A DNA stretch of 42,159 nucleotides from Bacteroidales bacterium. GTDB lineage: Bacteria > Bacteroidota > Bacteroidia > Bacteroidales > Paludibacteraceae. The notes under the pieces were generated by a model that was given only the letters and a program-made list of their open reading frames with translations, was not told the origin of the DNA and ran no database searches. Positions 36,090 to 42,159 of this stretch are shown in pieces. A program made the translations under genes and the position numbers. The stretch spans positions 1 to 42,159 of the forward strand of contig SUWZ01000030.1 of NCBI GenBank assembly GCA_015061185.1, read 5' to 3'. The number at the start of each line of letters is the position of its first letter. The stretch's first letter is position 1.

Positions 36090-36191
36090 CATTCAATTAT
36101 CATTTTTTCTTAAGGTCGGTTTTAAAATTAATTTCGCTGGATAATCAATAAAATTCAGCTCAAGATGTTTAATCCATTTTCGGTAAAATAT

Positions 36192-37430
36192 TTACCTTTC
36201 CTGTCGAGAATAATTCAAAACAAAGAAGCGAGACTCGTCAAGAACCTCATTGGCAATTTCAAGAAGTACTTTTGGCGTAATTGCCTTCAATCGCTGTTCA
36301 ACATCTTCTAAAGACTCAAACCTATCGAAGTAGAGGAAACTTTTTGCCAACGAAAGGACTAAACTTTCTTTATTCTCCTGACCTATAGCCAATTGTCCCA
36401 TCAATTGTTTTACGTACCTACTCAATTGAAGAGTTGTAAATGCTTTTTCTCTTAATTTTTTTAATTCCTTAAAAATCAACTCTTGACAATAATCTCTATT
36501 TTTTTCATCAGACCCATAGTAAATAGATAATAATCCACAATCAGAATAGGAAGTCAGACTGGATTCTACGCTATAAACCAAGCCTGCTCGTTCTCTCAAT
36601 GCCAAGTTAAATTTACTATTCATTCCAGGTCCTCCTAAAACGTTATTCAATAAATAGAGAGGCAACCTCTTATCACTATGCAATCCATACGCGTATGCCC
36701 CCATCATAGTGTGAGATTGACTAACTCTTTTCTTGATTGTACGATAGATTGGCTGACACTCTTGAGGTACTTCTCTACCCTCTGTTTTGCGTTTTACAGG
36801 AATGGTTCCAAAATAAAGCTCAGACCACTTGACTATTTTTTTGAAATCAACATTTCCTAAGGAAAAGAAAAGAATTTGATCCGTGCAATAGTTACGAGAA
36901 ACAAAATTTATGGCATCTTCCGAACGATATTTCCTCAAATGTTTTGCATCTCCCAAAATATTGCGACCAATGGACGAACCATTGAAAATTAGATTTTCAA
37001 ACTCATCATAAATCAATTCTGAAGGAGAATCTTTATACGAATTAATCTCATCAATAATCACTTCCACCTCTTTTGCAATCTCATGAGAGGGAAATATTGA
37101 ATGAAAAACAATATCAGAACATAATTCCATCGCTCTTTCAAAATCAGAGGATAAAACAGTTGCATAAACAAAAGTCTCTTCTTTGGTTGTATAGGCATTC
37201 AACTCACCGCCAACTGAATCCAAGCGATTAAGAATATGCCAAGATTTACGCTTCTCTGTTCCTTTGAAGAGCATGTGTTCCACAAAATGAGCCATACCCG
37301 ACTCTCCGCTCAACTCATCACGTGTTCCGGCATTAATCACGAACCCACAATAAGCAACAGGAGAACTATCCCACAGATTGACAACACGAATCCCATTCGA
37401 CAACCGGTATGTAGATACTGTCGACTCCAT
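36192..37430 (-). CDS. M16-family zinc metallopeptidase
   Basis: Insulinase-like peptidase, 412 aa. The inverted zinc motif is H48-x-x-E51-H52 in MAHFVEHMLFKGTEKR, with the third ligand Glu in EVEVIIDEINSYKDSPSE about 75 residues later. The C-terminal half has the inactive-domain motifs GGPGMNSKFNLALRERAGLVYSV. Length and plan fit the bacterial processing-peptidase-like type. The ATG at 37430 is preferred to the GTG at 37436, which touches the stop of the DUF3109 gene. The two genes are coupled. Confidence 0.92.
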   Translation of the reverse strand: MESTVSTYRLSNGIRVVNLWDSSPVAYCGFVINAGTRDELSGESGMAHFVEHMLFKGTEKRKSWHILNRLDSVGGELNAYTTKEETFVYATVLSSDFERAMELCSDIVFHSIFPSHEIAKEVEVIIDEINSYKDSPSELIYDEFENLIFNGSSIGRNILGDAKHLRKYRSEDAINFVSRNYCTDQILFFSLGNVDFKKIVKWSELYFGTIPVKRKTEGREVPQECQPIYRTIKKRVSQSHTMMGAYAYGLHSDKRLPLYLLNNVLGGPGMNSKFNLALRERAGLVYSVESSLTSYSDCGLLSIYYGSDEKNRDYCQELIFKELKKLREKAFTTLQLSRYVKQLMGQLAIGQENKESLVLSLAKSFLYFDRFESLEDVEQRLKAITPKVLLEIANEVLDESRFFVLNYSRQER

Positions 37431-37436
37431 ACTCAC

Positions 37437-38021
37437 TCAATCTCTTTTTAAGTTCTTCAATTCATCGGCAGCTATACAAACTTTTTCATACCACTCCTCT
37501 CCAAATCTTCGAATGAGAGGTTCTTTCAAAAATTGATACAACGGAATGCCTCTCTCCTCACCCAAAGTAAAGGCTGATTTACAAACGCGCCACTTATGAA
37601 CATTCAAAGCAATAGTCCCATTACGAAGAGGTTGCAAACGTATCGGATAGAGGTGGCATGAAATGGGTTTGTAAAAATCTGACAAACCAGCTCTATAAGC
37701 CTTCTCTAAAGCACACTTGCAAACACCTTTTTCGTCAAAATAAGTAAAGACACATTCTCCTCCATTCACAATTGATGTCACCAAATCCCCCTCTTCGTCG
37801 ATATATGACACACCTTGCTCTTTTATTATTTTTTTTGATTTATCAGACAAATCATCCCATACAATAGGCAACAACTTCTCTAACTTAGGTAACTCATCCT
37901 CATTTAATGGTGCACCGGAATCGCCCTCTATGCAACACTCTCCTTTGCACTTTGCTAAATCACAGCAGAACTTCATATCAAAAAGTTCTGTCGAAATAAT
38001 TGTATCGTCAATCTGAATCAT
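37437..38021 (-). CDS. DUF3109-family cysteine-rich protein
   Basis: Function unknown; 194 aa. A Cys cluster lies near the N-terminus (KFCCDLAKCKGECCIEGD) with more Cys in FTYFDEKGVCKCALEKAYR and FYKPISCHLYPIR, in the arrangement of the DUF3109 family found across Bacteroidetes, probably binding a metal or Fe-S cluster. The frame opens at 38045, but a promoter box lies at 38043-38050, and family members start MIQIDDTI, so ATG 38021 is chosen. It adjoins the M16 peptidase gene. Confidence 0.85.
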   Translation of the reverse strand: MIQIDDTIISTELFDMKFCCDLAKCKGECCIEGDSGAPLNEDELPKLEKLLPIVWDDLSDKSKKIIKEQGVSYIDEEGDLVTSIVNGGECVFTYFDEKGVCKCALEKAYRAGLSDFYKPISCHLYPIRLQPLRNGTIALNVHKWRVCKSAFTLGEERGIPLYQFLKEPLIRRFGEEWYEKVCIAADELKNLKRD

Positions 38022-38042
38022 CATAAGCTTAAAATTATTTGA

Positions 38043-38050
38043 CAAAGGTA
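38043..38050 (-). promoter_or_regulatory. Probable -7 box of DUF3109-M16 genes
   Basis: On the minus strand TACCTTTG matches TAnnTTTG; the preferred start codon follows 21 bp later. No well-placed TTG was found. Confidence 0.5.
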
Positions 38051-38085
38051 ATCAAATCTTTGCAAAAATATTTACGAACAACTAT

Positions 38086-38168
38086 AAGAAGTTGTTTTAA
38101 ATTTTATTTCGAGCATATTTGAGAGAGATTTTTAAATCTATTTTTATTCTTCTTTTACAGAATTCTCT
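38086..38168. repeat. Solo outer arm of the MITE-like element
   Basis: AAGAAGTTGTTTTAAATTTT at 38086-38105 and the next ~60 bp match the right outer arm of the 25711-26107 copy in inverted orientation, ending near TCTTCTTTTACAGAA. The other arm and the inner element are absent. It lies between the divergent DUF3109 and nadE promoters, ending about 10 bp before the nadE -7 box. Confidence 0.75.
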
Positions 38169-38177
38169 ATTTTTTTC

Positions 38178-38189
38178 TAACTTTGGAGG
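38178..38189 (+). promoter_or_regulatory. -7 box and GGAGG before nadE
   Basis: TAACTTTG (38178-38185) matches TAnnTTTG. It overlaps GGAGG at 38185-38189, a Shine-Dalgarno-like site 10 bp before the ATG at 38200; if the box is the promoter, the transcript would begin at or after that site, so only one of the two can be fully functional. Confidence 0.45.
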
Positions 38190-38199
38190 ATAAAAAATA

Positions 38200-40137
38200 A
38201 TGAAAATGAAAAATTACGGATATATAAGGGTTGCTAGTGCTATACCCACAATTAAGATTGCTGATTGTCATCATAATGCAGACAAGATTATAGAATTAAT
38301 ATTGAAGGCGACAAAAGAGGAAGTGGAAGTTGTCTGCTTTCCGGAATTAGTATTAACCGGATATACTTGCAATGATCTATTTTTTCAATCTCTTCTTTTA
38401 GATAGCGTTGAGAAAGAGTTGTTTCGCATTATGAAAGAGACAAAAAATTCAAAAATTGTTTCTATCATTGGTACACCTCTGCGAATTAACAATAAACTCT
38501 ACAATGTAGCTGTTGTTTGTCAAGAGGGGAAAATCATAGGAATTGTTCCCAAAAGCAATTTACAAGAGAATAGGATACGGAAAGAGAGTATATGGTTTTC
38601 TTCCGGGAAAGAGATAAACAATGAAAGTGTATGGTTGCAGAATGAAGAGTTCTCTTTTTCCCACAAGCAATTATTCGGGAATAGCGGATTCCATTTTGCT
38701 GTTGAAATTGGAAATAAAATTGGGCAACAAGACTCTATAATGTCAGAATTGGCCTTAGAAGGTGCAGACATCCTTTTCAATCCGTCTGCGATCAATGACT
38801 TGGCCGGAAATTACAATTTTAATAAAAATCGCATAGCAGTTCATGCAGCTGAAAATTGCATTGGCGTAGTCTCTTCATCCGTAGGATTTGGAGAATCAAC
38901 AACCGATTTAGTCTTCGGAGGCTCCGGTATAATTTATGAAATGAACGAGATTATTGCCGAAGGTGAAAGATTTTCTATCGAAGATCAATTGGTGATTTCA
39001 GAAATTGATGTAGAGAAAATTCATCAAGAGCGTTTATTACACTCTGAATTCAAGTCTCACATCAATCAAGAATCAATCGTTTACACAGCAACAAAAGATT
39101 CGAACCTATCCATCAAACGTTTGGTCAGACCTATTACAGCTCATCCTTTCCACACTGCGTCAAATATAAATGAACGTTGTGAAGAGTTATTTTCCATACA
39201 AGTAAATGGACTGGCAACCCGCCTACATCACACAGGCATAAAAAGAAGTGTAATAGGAATTTCAGGCGGATTAGACTCCACTTTGGCTCTCTTAGTTGCG
39301 GTAAAAACATACGACAAACTGCAAATTTCAAGGAAAGAAATTTATGGGATAACAATGCCCGGATTTGGAACGACAGGAAGAACCTATCAGAATGCACTCC
39401 AGATGATGAAATCCCTTGGAATTTCAACTTTAGAAATTCCGATTAAAGAGGCTTGTTTACAGCATTTTAAAGACATTAACCATAATCCGGAAGTCACAGA
39501 CACGACATTTGAAAATGCACAAGCAAGGGAACGTACTCAAATACTGATGGATTATTCAAATAAAATTAATGGTTTAGTGATTGGCACCGGCGATTTATCC
39601 GAAATAGCTTTAGGCTGGGCAACCTACAACGGAGATCATATAAGCATGTACTCAGTCAACGCAAATATTCCGAAAACATTGGTGCGCACCATGGTTGAAT
39701 ATGTTGCTAAAAATCAAATGGATGATACTGTCCAAAAGACATTAATGGACGTTATTGCCACACCGGTGAGTCCGGAACTTCTTCCGTGTGGAGATGCAGG
39801 TGAAATAAAACAAAAAACAGAAGATGTTGTGGGACCTTACGAACTACACGACTTTTTTCTATACTATACCATTCGTTATGGTTTTTCGCCCCGGAAGATA
39901 TTTTTCATGGCACAACAAGCATTAGACTACAACGATGAAACACTTCTAAAATGGATGCGAAACTTCTTTAGAAGATTTTTCACTCAGCAGTTTAAGCGTT
40001 CTTGCATGCCGGACGGACCTAAAGTTGGCAGCGTAGGATTATCTCCTCGAGGAGATTGGAGTATGCCAAGTGATGCGACAGCGGCAATTTGGTTGCAAGA
40101 AATAGATGATATGATTAACGAATATTCCGTAAAATAA
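38200..40137 (+). CDS. nadE: NAD synthetase with a glutaminase domain lacking its catalytic Cys
   Basis: Makes NAD from nicotinic acid adenine dinucleotide; 645 aa, the long two-domain form. The N-terminal nitrilase-like glutaminase domain (1-~300) keeps E49 (FPELVLTGYT) and K118 (VPKSNLQE), but where relatives have VEICEDLW this protein has VEIGNKIG, with G171 in place of the nucleophilic Cys. The rest of the domain aligns well (GFGESTTDLVFGG). The synthetase domain is intact: SGGLDS at 355-360 and GTGDLSEIALGWATYNGDH. It should therefore use free ammonia, or ammonia from another protein. ATG at 38200 or 38206. topB follows after 6 bp. Confidence 0.93.
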   Translation: MKMKNYGYIRVASAIPTIKIADCHHNADKIIELILKATKEEVEVVCFPELVLTGYTCNDLFFQSLLLDSVEKELFRIMKETKNSKIVSIIGTPLRINNKLYNVAVVCQEGKIIGIVPKSNLQENRIRKESIWFSSGKEINNESVWLQNEEFSFSHKQLFGNSGFHFAVEIGNKIGQQDSIMSELALEGADILFNPSAINDLAGNYNFNKNRIAVHAAENCIGVVSSSVGFGESTTDLVFGGSGIIYEMNEIIAEGERFSIEDQLVISEIDVEKIHQERLLHSEFKSHINQESIVYTATKDSNLSIKRLVRPITAHPFHTASNINERCEELFSIQVNGLATRLHHTGIKRSVIGISGGLDSTLALLVAVKTYDKLQISRKEIYGITMPGFGTTGRTYQNALQMMKSLGISTLEIPIKEACLQHFKDINHNPEVTDTTFENAQARERTQILMDYSNKINGLVIGTGDLSEIALGWATYNGDHISMYSVNANIPKTLVRTMVEYVAKNQMDDTVQKTLMDVIATPVSPELLPCGDAGEIKQKTEDVVGPYELHDFFLYYTIRYGFSPRKIFFMAQQALDYNDETLLKWMRNFFRRFFTQQFKRSCMPDGPKVGSVGLSPRGDWSMPSDATAAIWLQEIDDMINEYSVK

Positions 40138-40143
40138 AAAAAG

Positions 40144-41958
40144 ATGATAGTCTGCATAGCCGAGAAACCCAGTGTAGCAAGAGAGATTGCCAATATTTTA
40201 GGAGCTCGTTCTAAAAGGGATGGATACTTAGAGGGAAATGGTTACCAAGTTACTTGGGTATATGGTCATTTATGTACTTTGAAGGAACCTCACGATTATA
40301 ATCCCAATTGGAAACGTTGGTCAATCTATGATTTACCATTAATACCCAAGCCATTTGGAATAAAACTGATTGAGAACGAGGGGTCGATTAAACAATTTAA
40401 AGTAATCGAAAATTTAGTTCAGGTTGCAGACAAGGTCATCAATTGCGGGGATGCCGGTCAGGAAGGAGAATTGATTCAACGTTGGGTTTTAAAAAAAGCG
40501 CAATGCAAATGTCCTGTCGAGCGACTATGGATATCCTCTTTGACAGAAGATGCCATTAAGGAAGGGTTTCAAAATCTACGTCCGGAAGCTGATTTTAACA
40601 AACTCTACGAGGCAGGAATGATGCGAGCTATCGGGGATTGGCTACTTGGAATGAATGCAACCCGACTCTACACGCTGAAGTATGGGCAAAACAAACAAGT
40701 TCTCTCTATCGGTCGTGTTCAAACCCCAACCTTGGCATTAATCGTAAACAGACATAAAGAGATTACTGAGTTTATTCCTGAACAATATTGGGAGTTGAAA
40801 ACGATTTATCGTGATACAACATTTTCTTCAACAAAAGGAAAATTTAAGTCGGAGGAGGAAGGAAAAACTTTTTTGGAAAGTATGAGTGGTCACGAGTTTG
40901 AAGTAACAGATGTTTCCTCAAAAAAAGGAACCGAACAAGCTCCGCGATTATTTGATTTAACGTCTCTTCAGGTGGAATGCAATAAGAAATATGGAATGTC
41001 TGCCGATGATACACTTCGTACAATCCAATCTCTCTACGAAAAAAAGGTAACTACCTATCCGAGGGTCGATACCACCTATCTAAGTGATGATATCTACCCA
41101 AAGGTTGAAGGGATATTAAAAGGATTGAAATCCTATACGGAACTTACGAATCCTATATTAACCACTAAAATTCCTAAATCAAAAAAGATTTTTGATAATT
41201 CAAAGGTAACGGATCACCATGCTATAATTCCTACCGGAGTTTCTCCAACTGCTTTAACGAAGGAAGAACAGAGAGTTTTTGATTTAGTAGCACGTCGTTT
41301 TATTGCCAATTTTTATCCTATATGCATCAATTCAACAACTACTATTTTAGGCAAAGTTAACGATATAGAGTTTAAGACCTCCGGAAAACAGATTCTTGAA
41401 CCGGGATGGAGAGTTGTTTTTTCTAAAGAAAAAGAGGAAGAAACAAACGAGAAAGAGAAGGAAGAAGAGAAAACCTTACCTCTTTTTGAGATTGGAGAAA
41501 GAGGGGTACACGAACCCGGATTGTTGGAACGATGGACACAACCCCCGAAACCATACACAGAAGCGACCTTACTCCGTGCGATGGAAACAGCCGGAAAACA
41601 GATGGAGGATGAGGAGTTGCGAGAACTAATGAAAGAGAATGGTATAGGGCGACCATCTACGCGAGCAAATATTATAGAGACACTCTATAAAAGAAATTAC
41701 ATGCGTAAAGAAAAAAAGAATATTGTACCTACGGATACAGGTATAAGTTTGATTAACACGATAAAAAATGAACTTCTTAAATCTGCTGAGTTGACTGGTC
41801 AATGGGAAAAGAGATTACGAATGATAGAACATAGTTCATACGACACAGTGACATTTATGACAGAGCTGAAAGAAATGGTTACGGGAATCATTCAATCCGT
41901 AAAATATGACAACTCGCAAAATTTCGCTCTCTCAGAAACCCCTACAGATAGTAAATAG
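40144..41958 (+). CDS. topB: DNA topoisomerase III
   Basis: Type IA topoisomerase that decatenates DNA, often with RecQ; 604 aa. The Toprim domain starts with MIVCIAEKPSVAREIANIL and carries INCGDAGQEGELI. The catalytic Tyr is Y305 in TTYPRVDTTYLS (usually TYPRTDS). Other motifs: LSIGRVQTPTLALIV, VTDHHAIIPTG, and ENGIGRPSTRANIIETL. No C-terminal zinc fingers are seen; the protein ends soon after the type IA core, with an acidic/basic insert (KEKEEETNEKEKEEE) near residue 430. It is 6 bp from nadE and likely co-transcribed. Confidence 0.94.
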   Translation: MIVCIAEKPSVAREIANILGARSKRDGYLEGNGYQVTWVYGHLCTLKEPHDYNPNWKRWSIYDLPLIPKPFGIKLIENEGSIKQFKVIENLVQVADKVINCGDAGQEGELIQRWVLKKAQCKCPVERLWISSLTEDAIKEGFQNLRPEADFNKLYEAGMMRAIGDWLLGMNATRLYTLKYGQNKQVLSIGRVQTPTLALIVNRHKEITEFIPEQYWELKTIYRDTTFSSTKGKFKSEEEGKTFLESMSGHEFEVTDVSSKKGTEQAPRLFDLTSLQVECNKKYGMSADDTLRTIQSLYEKKVTTYPRVDTTYLSDDIYPKVEGILKGLKSYTELTNPILTTKIPKSKKIFDNSKVTDHHAIIPTGVSPTALTKEEQRVFDLVARRFIANFYPICINSTTTILGKVNDIEFKTSGKQILEPGWRVVFSKEKEEETNEKEKEEEKTLPLFEIGERGVHEPGLLERWTQPPKPYTEATLLRAMETAGKQMEDEELRELMKENGIGRPSTRANIIETLYKRNYMRKEKKNIVPTDTGISLINTIKNELLKSAELTGQWEKRLRMIEHSSYDTVTFMTELKEMVTGIIQSVKYDNSQNFALSETPTDSK

Positions 41959-42159
41959 GAATGCCCGTTGGCGAAATTTATTGACTCCATTACTGATATA
42001 AAACAGGGCGAATCACATTCACCCCAACGACAGTATCCAAAATATAAGTTACTAAAAATCAACAATATATAACTTAAAAATATAGTAATCATCCGATTTT
42101 AGCCGTCTTTTCAATATGTATTTTGATTGTTTATTTTGCGTTCAAAAAGACTTATGTTT
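41959..42159. other. Right edge, no gene seen
   Basis: After the topB stop the last ~200 bp are AT-rich with no convincing ORF, terminator or repeat end. A next gene may begin beyond the window. Confidence 0.5.

Noticed and set aside
40144-41958. topB as part of a mobile element
   Set aside because: Topoisomerase III genes are common on conjugative elements, but this one is tightly coupled to nadE and shows no transfer genes nearby.
41892-42092. 66-aa minus-strand ORF at the right edge
   Set aside because: Overlaps the topB end and has no recognisable features or start context.

Overview
This window is a stretch of AT-rich chromosome that most likely comes from a member of the Bacteroidales. 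The evidence is the rplM-rpsI-rpsB-tsf order, A-rich leaders mostly without Shine-Dalgarno sites, promoter boxes of the Bacteroidetes form TAnnTTTG, the archaeal/eukaryal-like short ProS, and a type IX secretion (T9SS) pair made of a PorP/SprF protein and a giant protein with a gliding-motility-type C-terminal domain. No genus can be named from the sequence alone. No rRNA, tRNA, CRISPR array or complete transposase gene was seen.

Layout: a ribosomal/translation operon (0.5-3.3 kb, +); recQ and recJ (3.4-7.5 kb, -); a ClC-type chloride channel with CBS domains (7.8-9.6 kb, +); purT-lysC-lysA (10.0-13.8 kb, +); a membrane glycosyltransferase with mazG (14.2-16.2 kb, +); proS and an outer-membrane protein (16.4-19.2 kb, +); an HdeD-like membrane protein and a membrane J-domain protein (19.2-20.6 kb, -); glyA (+); a mobile-looking zeta-kinase/JAB cassette with frame problems (22.3-24.3 kb, +); a YtxH-like protein (+); a long minus-strand block with the putrescine genes aguB and aguA, serS, an FKBP lipoprotein and an O-methyltransferase (24.8-30.0 kb); the T9SS pair (30.3-35.8 kb, -); an M16 peptidase and a DUF3109 protein (36.2-38.0 kb, -); and finally nadE and topB (38.2-42.0 kb, +).

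Three things stand out. First, a family of short non-coding MITE-like elements lies in at least five intergenic gaps. It is built as an outer element with 17-18 bp terminal inverted repeats, into which a second ~180-200 bp element with its own inverted ends is nested. One copy (5523-5719) looks like the empty site, and the copies separate gene pairs often found together (recJ/recQ and aguA/aguB). Second, the zeta/JAB cassette reads as one 564-codon frame, but the central ~290 bp is a much better protein in another frame (22978-23265). The joined frame is explained by one extra T in a T-run, and a degenerate second JAB domain follows in frame after a TGA. Third, the NAD synthetase keeps its full N-terminal glutaminase domain but has Gly where the catalytic Cys should be, which suggests an ammonia-dependent enzyme or a partner-fed one.

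Most central genes are ordinary housekeeping genes with intact motifs. Where the longest open frame starts at a doubtful codon (rplM, recQ, lysA, mazG, the O-methyltransferase, DUF3109, M16, HdeD) a more likely start is given with the reason.
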